Below, one piece after another: positions 1-7,695 of a stretch of 64,000 bases of DNA. The DNA lies in assembly GCF_003855155.1 (NCBI RefSeq), contig NZ_CP034073.1:2852001-2916000 (forward strand), given 5' to 3'. Position 1 is the first letter of the stretch. Each line of letters opens with the position of its first letter. Both the position numbers and the translations under genes were made by a program. The notes under the pieces are model-generated. The model did no database searches and was not told the DNA's origin. It saw nothing but the letters and a program-made list of their open reading frames with translations. The DNA is from Shewanella psychromarinicola. GTDB lineage: Bacteria > Pseudomonadota > Gammaproteobacteria > Enterobacterales > Shewanellaceae.

Positions 1-583
1 ATTTTCGTAGGTCCTCGGGTTTTAACCCAAGCGCATCGCCCTCTAATGGTACTTCCCGAATCTCGACATCGAAATAACGTGCGAATTTCTTCCAGCAAAT
101 CTGCACAGGGCCGGTCACGATGTTTGGCTTACTTGAGTCCTTGCCCTCAGCTTCACGGCGCTTACGCCATTTCCACTTGAGGGCTAGACCGCCTAGCATT
201 GCCGCCTCACTAGACCCGGTTGTCGAGCATCCAATCGTTTCCTGTGATTTATGTGCATGCCAAAGATCCGCAAGTATATGAACACAGCGTTTCTCTATTT
301 CGGCTGTTTGTGGGTATTCGTCCTTGTCGATCATGTTCTTGTCAACCGCGTCTGTCATTAGCTGCTTGACCTCGTCCTCGACCCAAGTTGTACAAAATGT
401 AGCTAGGTTTTGACGAGAATTTCCGTCGAGCATGAGTTCATCGTGGACAAAAGCATAAGCAATGCGAGGTTCGGTCCGACCTTGCGGCATTTGATACTTA
501 GGTAAGCTTTCTTGTGAGGCATTGGTTGCATAGATATCTAGTAGGCTGGATTGATCGTTTTGTTTTACTTTATGAATGGGCAT
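1..583 (-). CDS. gadB: Glutamate decarboxylase, N-terminal part (cut by window edge)
   Basis: This is a PLP-dependent glutamate decarboxylase, which converts glutamate to GABA with proton consumption, a cytoplasmic acid-resistance reaction. The reading frame is open from an ATG at 583 to the window edge, about 194 codons. It begins MPIHKVKQ and carries family blocks resembling E. coli GadB: an [17 protein letters not shown] segment, DKDEYPQ, a [12 protein letters not shown] substrate/PLP-binding stretch and [25 protein letters not shown] ribosome site lies just before the ATG. The catalytic lysine lies beyond the window. Base composition looks more GC-rich than the neighbouring intergenic DNA, possibly from transfer. 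The assignment is strong because several separate blocks match. Confidence 0.93.
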   Translation of the reverse strand, partial: MPIHKVKQNDQSSLLDIYATNASQESLPKYQMPQGRTEPRIAYAFVHDELMLDGNSRQNLATFCTTWVEDEVKQLMTDAVDKNMIDKDEYPQTAEIEKRCVHILADLWHAHKSQETIGCSTTGSSEAAMLGGLALKWKWRKRREAEGKDSSKPNIVTGPVQICWKKFARYFDVEIREVPLEGDALGLKPEDLRK

Positions 584-971
584 GGTTAGTTCCTCGGTTG
601 TAAAGGTACGTTAGAGGCAGGGGAGGTGATCTTGTGCCGTTGGAGCAAAGAAGATTTTATATCTTGGTTGCTTGTGTTGTATGTGTGGCATCCATAAAAA
701 CATTGGTTAATCGCTTTACTTTACAGAAAACGTATTTCATTTTTCTTGTTCATATTTATAAGTAAGGTCTTCTAAATTTTGTTTATATTTTAGTTACATT
801 CAACTTTTACTCCAGATATGGTTGTTCATGTAACGCGACCACACTTCCAGAGGAGTTACTCTTTTGTATTTACGTTAACGCATACGGAATTAATGTAAGC
901 AATGGAATGGATACAACATCATCCTTTACACCATTGTTACAGTAACAACAATGAACTAGGTATTTAGTGAT
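584..971. other. Intergenic, AT-rich, no gene seen
   Basis: These 388 bases separate the gadB start from the hipA remnant. No frame shows a recognisable protein and no RNA gene was recognised. An imperfect inverted repeat around 933-955 (CATTGTTAC against GTAACAACAATG) is the only structure noticed. Confidence 0.6.
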
Positions 972-1372
972 GTGGGTAGCATCTTTGGCTACAATATGAT
1001 GACGGTAGCAGTGATACTGTGCAAGTCTCCTGCGACAGGCCAGCTGCAATTTAGAAGAGCCATTTTCAATTTACTTGCTTGTAATCAAGATGATCACAGT
1101 AAAAACTGGGCATTTTTACAGAGTGATAATGGTGAGTGGCAACCCGCACTATTTTATGATGTCACTTTCAGCCGCAATTATTTTGGCGAGCATGCTAAGT
1201 CTTTCACGGGGTTCGGAAAGCGACCACCACTTAAGGCTTTGCAAAAACTTGCTGATTCCGCAGGCTTTGCCCGTTGGTCAATTGCAGAAAAATAATCCGA
1301 GAGCTGATAACTGCTTTATCTGGCTTCGGTGATGTTGCCAAGGATTTAGAAATCCATTCGCAGACATTACCT
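972..1372 (+). pseudogene. hipA: hipA C-terminal kinase fragment, frameshifted
   Basis: This is a remnant of a HipA-family serine/threonine kinase toxin. What survives is the C-terminal catalytic core: a FNLLACNQDDHSKNWAF block with the HipA Asp-Asp-His-x-Lys-Asn catalytic pattern, then ALFYDVTFS, which carries the metal-binding Asp, then GEHAKSF. The N-terminal lobe and any HipB antitoxin gene are missing. The frame stops at 1293-1295. Adding one A to the A-run at 1288-1292 restores the reading into AEKIIRELITALSGFGDVAKDLEI, a plausible HipA tail. Near 1370 that tail runs straight into YefM-like residues, so the two gene ends were joined by a deletion. It is non-functional as a kinase toxin as far as can be seen. 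Confidence 0.8.
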
Positions 1373-1471
1373 CTGATACTTCGTTCTCCAGAAAACGCGG
1401 AGCACCTGAATCGTTCAATAGCACAGTATCGAGCTGGTCAAACAACAGTACGAGAGCTAATAGATGAGTAG
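1373..1471 (+). pseudogene. yefM: yefM antitoxin C-terminal fragment fused to the hipA remnant
   Basis: The last 33 residues of this frame read LRSPENAEHLNRSIAQYRAG and then QTTVRELIDE. This is the typical C-terminus of Phd/YefM antitoxins, the part that clamps the YoeB toxin. The DNA-binding N-terminal half is absent, and the hipA tail lies directly upstream in the same frame. The stop codon overlaps the start of the yoeB remnant by 8 bases, which keeps the usual yefM-yoeB arrangement. A protein could in principle still be made from the TTG at 1274, but it would lack the antitoxin dimer and operator-binding domain. Confidence 0.75.
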
Positions 1472-1732
1472 CCGTCAGCGTTTATTATCTTAGACTGATG
1501 AAGCTTGGGATATTTACCTGTATTGGCAAACCCAAGATAAAGGACACTTAAACGTATTAATAAACTCATCAGCGATGTGAAGCGTTCACCATTTGAAGGT
1601 ATAGGTAAACCTGAGCCTTTAAAAGAAAATTTATCTGGTTTTTGGTCACGTCGAATCGATGACACAAATAGGTTAGTTTGCGCAGTTGATAGTCAGGCAA
1701 TCACGATTATTTCATGCCGTTATCATTACTAA
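1464..1732 (+). pseudogene. yoeB: yoeB toxin pseudogene (nonsense plus frameshift)
   Basis: YoeB is a ribosome-dependent mRNA endonuclease of the RelE superfamily. The reading here starts MSSRQRLLS and hits a TAG at 1491-1493, where homologues carry a Trp codon, then continues TDEAWDIYLYWQTQDK. A missing A in the A-run at 1539-1541 breaks the frame. Once that is allowed for, the rest reads LKRINKLISDVKRSPFEG, GIGKPEPLKENLSGFWSRR and ends SCRYHY. All YoeB landmarks are present, including GKPEPL, LSGFWSRRI and the C-terminal RYHY, so the gene was complete before decay. With two independent lesions it should be inactive. Confidence 0.88.
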
Positions 1733-2073
1733 CTCAACTTTCAGCGTCGCTCATACCTTAATTGGGCGCTGGCGGAACCCACCATGATTTCGGTCTGCCA
1801 GCGGTCTGCATCGGTTTGATATATTCATTTAGCGCCCAGTAAATTATTGATGATTTTAGTGTGTCTTTCGGCCTTCAGCGTACTTTTCCCAGTCTAACAA
1901 CATTATAACGTTTCAAGTTTTTTGTATTCACGACTCACTTCTGGGGGCTAACGCGCGAAGTTTAAGTTTTGTAGACTCATGTGCTTGAACCTCGCTCAAT
2001 TTTTTGCAGTCAAGACTGAATGCGATAGGTCCAGGCTTATTCGCTTTCTCGACCTCTCGTTTAATGATCATTT
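1733..2073. other. Intergenic with a hairpin, no gene seen
   Basis: This stretch lies between yoeB and the fic stop codon. It contains an inverted repeat, CGCTGGCGGA at 1767-1776 against TCTGCCAGCG at 1794-1803, inside a second pair GGGCGCT / AGCGCCC. It could be a transcription terminator or a remnant recombination site. No protein was recognised on either strand. Confidence 0.5.
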
Positions 2074-2081
2074 TTAAAGTG
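2074..2081 (-). pseudogene. Last codons and stop of the interrupted fic gene
   Basis: When the IS630 element and one TA are removed, the fic frame continues from Ser-Cys-Tyr into Thr-Leu and a TAA at 2074-2076. The element therefore struck only a few bases before the natural end of the gene. This piece is identified only by rejoining the frame across the insertion. Confidence 0.75.
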
Positions 2082-2083
2082 TA

Positions 2084-3182
2084 TACTCAAGTGAATTCAA
2101 ACTGTAGGTTTTAATTTCTGAAAGTTATCATTAATTGTATCACCGAGTGTATCGGCAATATCGGGGAGGGTGATGCTAAAAAAGTCAGTGATTTTTCGTC
2201 GGAATTCTTTTGTCGTTGCGAAGTATTGCCCATTCCTCGCATGCTTATTCATTACCTTCCACAATCGTTCTATTGGGTTTAAATTTGGACTATAAGGTGG
2301 CAGGTAATGCAATGTTATATTCAGATTTTTAGCCTCTTTAACCACTAAGGCATTTCGATGGTATCCAGCGCCATCAAGCACCAAATGGATAACACCACTT
2401 GTTGAGTAACGCGCTCTAATTTGGTTTAAAAAATCGATGATGGATGCACCGTTAACCGTTTTGCTATATTGCTCAATGACCGCTTCTGTTAAGTGACCAA
2501 GTCGGATTGCACCAACCACGTTAATACGGGTTCGGCTTCCCGTCGTTTCTATCGGTTTATCAACGCCTTTTTTATCCAGCCAGCGGTGATTTTTGTGGCT
2601 TGGGTCGGATGAACCGCATCCATAAATAATAACGGTTCATCAGGGGTTAACGAGGATTTTAGTTGCTCATAATATTCAATGAAAGCCGTTTGTTTGTCTT
2701 CATCAAATTTGTGAGGAACCCCTTTAGGGTTTTTATAGCTGAACTGATGTTTATGCAGCCATTATTGAGGCCTGACACTGTGTACTTAATCTGAAATTGT
2801 TCTGCGATATAAGCGACTATTTGATGGCTATGCAAGTAGGTCACCTCACACAGGTGTGCAATCAATAGTTCAGTTTGCTCTTGACTCAGATAGCTTAAAG
2901 AGCCGCCACTATTACACGTGAGTTTTTGGTCGTGAGCATAGGCATCAATGTATCGAACTACGGTCGTTTCGTGAATACGTAACGCTTGGGCAATCATTGG
3001 CGTTGGCCAATTTTCATCGCGTAGTAAAATGGCTTTAATGCGATCACACTCACGCCTATCACTCGAGCTTTTATGTCGAGTTTCCAATGCTACTTTTTGT
3101 TCTGGCGAGAGTGTAATTTGTTTCATGGGGCTATGATGATCCCATTTGGGACAAAATCAAGCATTTTCAATGATCACGGGTA
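2084..3182 (-). mobile_element. IS630-family element (copy 1), 1099 bp, TA target duplication
   Basis: The element is bounded by TA dinucleotides at 2082-2083 and 3183-3184, the target duplication expected for IS630/Tc1-type transposition. Its ends form imperfect inverted repeats beginning TACCC or TACTC; the right end matches the left end of the second IS630 copy at 7696 over about 30 bases. It carries one transposase gene on the minus strand, now broken. It is inserted a few bases before the stop codon of the interrupted fic gene. Confidence 0.88.
2097..3126 (-). pseudogene. IS630-family transposase, two frameshifts
   Basis: The N-terminal piece (3126 down to about 2770) begins MKQITLSPEQKVALETRH. 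It contains a helix-turn-helix region (MIAQALRIHETTVVRYIDAY). The C-terminal piece holds the DDE domain: HLVLDGAGYH around the second Asp and NLNPIERLWKVMN with the catalytic Glu. Comparison with the sister copy at 7753-8777 locates two frame losses. One is in the AATAATGG stretch at about 2759-2768 and one in the T-run at 2568-2573; each fits loss of a single A on the coding strand. The middle reads FMDAVHPTQATK once corrected. The element should not make an active transposase unless frameshifting rescues it. Confidence 0.87.
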
Positions 3183-3660
3183 TATAACAGCTGAACTGAT
3201 TACTGTCTTTGGTCATCAAAGTGACAAATTTAGGATGAACAAATAGCTTCTCTTTGCCTGATTGCACTTCTTCGAGTACACCTATTTCACAAAGCTTTTT
3301 TAAATATACTGAGGCGGTTTGACGCTTTGCTAAACCAATATCAACTAAGTTCTGAATGCGACAATAAGGTTGCTCAAAAATGACTTGCACCAGCTCATAA
3401 CTATAGATTTTGGGCAATTGTAGGCGAACATATTCGGTGGTGTGCTCAGTTAACTCTAGAGCTGCAGCAACTTTATGGGTAGTCCACTTAGCTGTTTGTT
3501 CTACGGCATTAAGCATAAAGATGATCCACGGTTGCCACTCCTGCTTTGTTGTCACATTAAGTAACAAGCGATAGTAATCTTGCTTATTAGCGACGATATA
3601 ACGGCTTAAATACAAGATTGGTGCGCTAAGCAGTTGCTGATCGATAAGATAGAGGATATT
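3183..3660 (-). pseudogene. fic gene, C-terminal segment with winged helix (separated by IS)
   Basis: This segment encodes the C-terminal half of a Fic-domain AMP-transferase. It resumes at NILYLIDQQLLSAPILYLSR directly after the Fic motif and continues to a winged-helix region (QNLVDIGLAKRQTASVYLKK, then a KEKLFVH wing). The same sequence ends in the IS630 element at 3182, so the present frame picks up six foreign residues (VIIENA) and stops at 3157. The apparent ATG at 3663 is created by the junction with the IS4 element. A C-terminal winged helix is usual in this Fic subgroup, which includes the S. oneidensis protein, and is thought to serve in DNA binding. Confidence 0.88.
3651..3660. repeat. 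10-bp target duplication of the IS4-family element (left copy)
   Basis: AGAGGATATT here is repeated exactly at 5057-5066, immediately outside the other end of the element. It marks the insertion point in fic. Confidence 0.93.
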
Positions 3661-5056
3661 CATAGACAGGATCTTTAGCGATAAATCTATATTTTAGATA
3701 GAAAAAAGGCCTTATTTATGATCTGATGATGGTCGCCCAAAAACCACCATGACCAATAAATAAAGCCTATGACTATTATCTCCTTAAAAAAGCAGTTCAT
3801 GCAATTCTTCAATGCAGACATCCTTCAAAAAACGGCTAAGCGCACTGGATTTATACAGCGAAATCGCTCTGTTCTTCCTGAACAACTGGTGCCGAGTTTG
3901 GTTTCTGCGTTGAGCAAAGGGAACTGCCATGCTATTGCTGACTTACATCGTCAGTTCAATGGAATGTGTCTGACAGAAAAAGATAATGTGGCTTACAAGC
4001 CTTTTCACAACCAGCTCCGTAAAGCCGCCTTTCCTGATTTTATGAAGCAACTGGTTCAGTTGGCTATCGCCCAATTTGCGCGCCAACAATGCGCTCTGCT
4101 ACCGAAAAAGTTGTCTTGCTTTGATGATATCTTGCTTCAAGATGGCAGCTCTTTTCATGTCCACAAGGCGTTAGCAGACGTCTACCCAAGCCGTTTTAAA
4201 CGTAATCCAGCTGCGATAGAGTGCCATATGACCATGTCATTACGCACGTTTAACCCAACAGCGATGACGATAAGTGCTGATACGGCTTCAGAAAGGGCCT
4301 ATCTCCCCATGGCATTGAGGATGAACAACAAACTGCTTCTGGCTGATGCGGGCTATCCTGATTTTGATCATTTCGCCGATGTGGAACGCCATAATGGTTT
4401 CTATATTTTCCGGGGGGCAAAGTCACTCAACCCAAGGGTTGTTGAAGCTAAAAATGGCAAGGGCCGCGTGCTTGCTAAGCTTGCTGGAATGAAGCTAAAA
4501 GACATAACGCGTCGCACCAACCGCTCTGAAGTCCTTGACTTAAAAGTCCGCAGAGGAAAACAGGAGTTTCGAGTTATAAGGCGTTGGTTCGCTGAAGAAA
4601 AGCGTTTTTGCATCTGGTTAACAAACCTACCACTAGAGGCTTACTCGGCCGATGACATTATGGCAATTTACCGCTGCCGCTGCCGCTGGCAGGTTGAGCT
4701 GTTGTTCAAAGAGTTGAAATCACATACAAATTGGAAGAGATTTGCAACCGCGCAGAAAGCGATAGTTGACGGCCTAGTGTGGGCCAGCCTGCTGGCACTT
4801 ATCATCAGACGCAGCACAGCACTTCAGATTATGCCCTCTGTTTCGCTATTTAAAGCAGCAAAGAATGTGGACGTTTGGCTGCTGCCGATCTTTGAATGTA
4901 TCTGTCATCGGGCCTGGTCAGAAATAACAGAAAAGTTAGACTGGGCGGTCTGCTATATAACAAGAAACGCACAAAAGTCACAACAGAGAAAATCTAGAAA
5001 AGACATAACGTTAGATGGGATTTTTGCAGGCCTTAATGCTTAAGGTCCAGTGTATG
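3661..5056 (+). mobile_element. IS4-family element, 1396 bp, inserted in fic
   Basis: The element lies between exact 10-bp duplications (3651-3660 and 5057-5066). Its terminal repeats both begin CATA: CATAGACAGGATCTTTAGC on the left and, reading inward from the right, CATACACTGGACCTTAAGC. One plus-strand transposase gene fills most of it. It splits the fic gene just after the codons for the Fic signature, and removal together with one duplication restores that frame exactly. Confidence 0.93.
3769..5043 (+). CDS. IS4-family transposase with a two-residue insertion in the YREK motif
   Basis: This is a 424-residue DDE transposase. DDE landmarks are [10 protein letters not shown] (first Asp), [10 protein letters not shown] (second Asp) and the C-terminal signature region [21 protein letters not shown]4-family proteins normally have Y-(2)-R-(3)-E-(6)-K. 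Here three tandem CCGCTG hexamers (4671-4688) encode RCRCR, which lengthens the Tyr-to-Glu spacing by two residues. Removing one hexamer would give the canonical spacing exactly. The gene is otherwise uninterrupted. The change may be tolerated or may disable the enzyme; sequence alone cannot tell. Confidence 0.92.
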   Translation: MTIISLKKQFMQFFNADILQKTAKRTGFIQRNRSVLPEQLVPSLVSALSKGNCHAIADLHRQFNGMCLTEKDNVAYKPFHNQLRKAAFPDFMKQLVQLAIAQFARQQCALLPKKLSCFDDILLQDGSSFHVHKALADVYPSRFKRNPAAIECHMTMSLRTFNPTAMTISADTASERAYLPMALRMNNKLLLADAGYPDFDHFADVERHNGFYIFRGAKSLNPRVVEAKNGKGRVLAKLAGMKLKDITRRTNRSEVLDLKVRRGKQEFRVIRRWFAEEKRFCIWLTNLPLEAYSADDIMAIYRCRCRWQVELLFKELKSHTNWKRFATAQKAIVDGLVWASLLALIIRRSTALQIMPSVSLFKAAKNVDVWLLPIFECICHRAWSEITEKLDWAVCYITRNAQKSQQRKSRKDITLDGIFAGLNA

Positions 5057-5717
5057 AGAGGATATTAAGCACGCGGCCAGTACGACCATTACCATCAATA
5101 AAAGGGTGGATTGCTTCAAACTGGTAGTGGGCCATTGCCATTTTAATCAGTGGATCGACATCATCCTGATTATGCAAAAAAGCTTCCCAGTTACTGAGTA
5201 GATCACGAATAACAGTCTCACCTGCTGGTGGGGTGTAGATAACCTCACCCGTGGCCTGATTGGTTAAACTGGTGCCAGGTACTTTATGCACGTCCATCTG
5301 CACAGACTTGATGGTACTGCAGATCTCTAATGCGGTTGTGACACATAGCGGCCGGCTGGTTAGTTCAGTAAAACCTTGATAAAGCGCAATACGGTAGCGA
5401 AGCGCTTCTTTGGTCATTGGGTCGGCTTGGCTGTCTTCTTGGGCATACTGAAACAGTTTGTCTGTGGTGGTGAAAATGTTTTCTATCTCGCTACTGCCTT
5501 GAGCTTCGAGTAAAGGTAGTAAGTTGATAAGCAGGCCTTGGTTAGGCAATAGCTCACCCGCTTGTTTTAATTCAGCAAGGGCAGGAATACAGGCTCTGAG
5601 TATAGGTAAGGTTTCGGCCAACACCCCTAGCTTGTTATCTAGTGGTAGAGGGGGCAAATGGTTGTATGCTTGTTCAGCTTGCCATTTTATGTTTAAAAAA
5701 CCTTCCTTTTTCGACAT
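5057..5717 (-). pseudogene. fic gene, N-terminal segment with Fic motif (interrupted by IS4)
   Basis: Fic enzymes transfer AMP from ATP to target hydroxyls. This segment starts MSKKEGF and has an SSEIEN motif at about residues 75-80, matching the (S/T)xxxE(G/N) inhibitory helix placed N-terminal to the Fic core. The complete catalytic signature [12 protein letters not shown] begins at residue 204. The frame then reads VLNIL and runs into the IS4-family element. Rejoined with 3183-3650 and 2074-2081, the gene is a continuous 379-codon frame giving 378 residues, normal for the subgroup. The insertion separates the catalytic motif from the following helices, so activity is unlikely. Confidence 0.9.
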
Positions 5718-5840
5718 ATGTTGATATTGCAGTGAGCTTATGTCGATTCAATTGACATGTAAAAATCACATGTTTATAAAAGCTAATTTAATCGACATGT
5801 TTTGAGTGGTTTTGGTGTTCATGTCGATCGCTTCAACATA
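5712..5840. promoter_or_regulatory. Cluster of ATGTCGA-type palindromes at the fic start
   Basis: The fic upstream region has repeated TGTCGA / TCGACA half-sites. ATGTCGATTCAATTGACAT (5740-5758) is a near-perfect palindrome. TCGACATATGTTGA at 5711-5724 covers the start codon. A further half-site lies near 5793-5799, and ATGTCGATCGCTTCAACAT at 5821-5839 is again palindromic. This looks like a multi-site operator. Because the fic product has a C-terminal winged helix, autoregulation is a reasonable inference. Confidence 0.5.
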
Positions 5841-5850
5841 AAGAAGCTGC

Positions 5851-6172
5851 TTAACAATTTAGGCGACAACTATCTTGAAAAACACCGGAAATCCAAGACT
5901 GAAATGCTTTTTCTATTTCATCTGATTTTAATCGACAGCTAACACGTGCGATAGTGTCATGTTTTGGTATACCAGCCTCGAAAGTACCGTATTTTTTAAC
6001 CAATCAAGTTTGAGATGACGAAAGTCCTCAATATCCTCTCAACCTTCAGCCCAGACAGCACGGCCGTGATGGCGAGTAAAAGGATATCGATGAGTTGATG
6101 CTTTTTACAGCGTTCAATACTAGGATCTGTATTCGAATTAAAATGTCTTAGAGAAATAGTACTCATTTTCAT
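5851..6172 (-). pseudogene. ISAs1-family transposase N-terminal remnant
   Basis: Reading the minus strand from the ATG at 6172 gives MKMSTISLRHFNSNTDPSIE, then HQLIDILLLAITAVLSG. After one added G at the run 6050-6052 it continues EG-stop-EDIEDFRHLKLDWLKKYG and GIPKHDTIARVSCRLKS. These are the hallmarks of the ISAs1 / H-repeat-associated transposase N-terminus. The internal stop replaces a Trp codon found in relatives. The remnant ends at a stop at 5851 with the DDE domain missing. Confidence 0.8.
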
Positions 6173-6597
6173 CTACCAAGGAAATTATTATCTCTTGATC
6201 TGATCACGACTTGTTCTAAAAGTTCAATTTATAATGATCTTGCCGTGGGTTACTAGTCGTATCTATTGTTGTGATGTTGATTTCTATCCAGTTCCATCTC
6301 ATCCTATCAGTACTAGGTACTGCAACAGAAGCTTATCAAATAGCTGAAGATATTTAGTGAACAAACCATGGTAGTGATGACAATCCGTTAATTAAAGATA
6401 TTTGAATAATCGGTAACTAGGGGCTGTTGATCCCTGTTTAAAATAGTCGTAATGGTCGCAAATCATACAAAGATCAACAGACTCAAATGTAGTCATTTAT
6501 TTAACCTAAACTCAGTCTTTTTTTGCTGAGTTTAAAAGATATAAGAATGTAATCAAGATATTGAAATCACTACTACTAAAAGACAGGAAAGCTCCAT
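6173..6597. other. Intergenic upstream of the oxidase gene, with small inverted-repeat elements
   Basis: No protein is visible. A segment at about 6421-6484 has terminal inverted repeats CTGTTGATC (6424-6432) and GATCAACAG (6472-6480), like a tiny remnant of an insertion element. A 9-bp hairpin TAACTCAG-type stem (6507-6515 with 6526-6534, T-rich loop) lies 64 bases before the oxidase gene. AGGAA at about 6580-6590 is the ribosome site for that gene. I looked for a NsrR-type palindrome and saw no convincing one. Confidence 0.5.
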
Positions 6598-7233
6598 ATG
6601 TCAGACTTTGAATTGAAACACAAAACAGCCTCCAAACTATCGGAACACGTGGCATACAAAATCACACAGTGCCTAAAGTTTCTTTTAAATATATTTTATG
6701 GCACAAAATACGCTAAGCGTGCCGTGATTTTGGAAACTATTGCCGCGGTGCCGGGGATGGTGGCGGGCATGTTTAATCATCTAAAAGCCTTACGCCGGAT
6801 GAAAGATGATGAAGGATGGATCCGTGAATTGTTAGATGAGGCAGAAAACGAGAGAATGCATCTGATGATATTCTTGGAGGTTGCAAAACCAAGCTGGGTT
6901 GAACGAGCGTTAGTACTGCTTGGCCAAGGTGCTTTCATTATTGTGTTTAGCTTGATTTATTTGCTGTCTTCTAAGATTGCGCATCGCGTAGTTGGGTATT
7001 TTGAAGAAGAGGCCTGTAAAAGCTACACTGAATATCTAGACAAAATTGATGCTGGTGAAGTGGAAGATGGGGGAGCCCCTAAAATTGCCATTAAGTATTA
7101 CAAGTTACCGTTAGATGCTTCACTACGAGATGTGATTGTTAAAATCCGTGAGGATGAATCTAAACATCGAGATCGAAATCATTCATTTGCTGATGCGTAC
7201 GAAAGTAATAATTTGCCTGCACATCAGAGTTAA
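6598..7233 (+). CDS. aox: Alternative oxidase (cyanide-resistant diiron ubiquinol oxidase)
   Basis: The 211-residue product is a membrane-bound ubiquinol oxidase that reduces oxygen to water without pumping protons. All four diiron ligand blocks are visible: LET (Glu46), NERMHL (Glu84, His87), FEEEA (Glu135; relatives usually have LEEEA) and EDESKHRDRNH (Glu186, His189). Two hydrophobic helices that anchor one leaflet lie at about 44-60 and 103-124. Start is the ATG after AGGAA. It stands alone between transposon remnants, which suggests acquired cargo. In Vibrio, aox is induced by nitric oxide through NsrR; no such site could be confirmed here. Confidence 0.95.
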   Translation: MSDFELKHKTASKLSEHVAYKITQCLKFLLNIFYGTKYAKRAVILETIAAVPGMVAGMFNHLKALRRMKDDEGWIRELLDEAENERMHLMIFLEVAKPSWVERALVLLGQGAFIIVFSLIYLLSSKIAHRVVGYFEEEACKSYTEYLDKIDAGEVEDGGAPKIAIKYYKLPLDASLRDVIVKIREDESKHRDRNHSFADAYESNNLPAHQS

Positions 7234-7693
7234 TCCCCTGTTTTATTGTACCTAGCAGAGTTTGATAGTCGGATTTATAACTGTTTGTTCAAACTGTAGT
7301 TGAATAGCTCATTTGGCCAAAAACCACATAAAATGCTAGACATAACGCTTGTTATGGTTGATGAGAGTGAAGGGGACAGCTAGCTCCCTTCACTTACCCT
7401 GTATAATATAATCTGTATTACCATCGTTTAGTGCAATGACCCTAGCAATGTCAATATGATGTTTATGCTTGGAGATTCTGTTATCGTGGTTGCAGGAGCT
7501 CAATATTGAAGCAAATCAAATCTTGTCATAGTACGAACTGATCCAGCTTCCGTTGAGATTGAAAAGCTTGAAGACTTAACGTATCCAATCAAAGCAGATC
7601 AGCTAAGCTTTTATCGAATCTGTGGAGAAAACACCTGATTCAAGCGCAGCGAAAGTCGCGAGTATGAATCGATAACCTAACTTTACTCTTGAA
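7234..7693. other. Intergenic after aox with hairpin and decayed coding trace
   Basis: AGTGAAGGG (7366-7374) pairs perfectly with CCCTTCACT (7386-7394), a possible aox terminator although no T-run follows. Around 7459-7640 the plus strand reads like protein with stops (MLGDSVIVVAGAQY, then VIVRTDPASVEIEKLEDL), suggesting a dead gene that I could not identify. Confidence 0.4.
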
Positions 7694-7695
7694 TA

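Noticed and set aside
1760..1850. Integron attC site
   Set aside because: The inverted repeats do not show the paired R and L core motifs, and no integrase gene is nearby.
4401..4613. Minus-strand open frame inside the IS4 transposase
   Set aside because: It is a shadow of the transposase reading frame.
6173..6597. NsrR site before the alternative oxidase gene
   Set aside because: AAGATATTTGAATAATC near 6397 keeps only one half of the expected palindrome.
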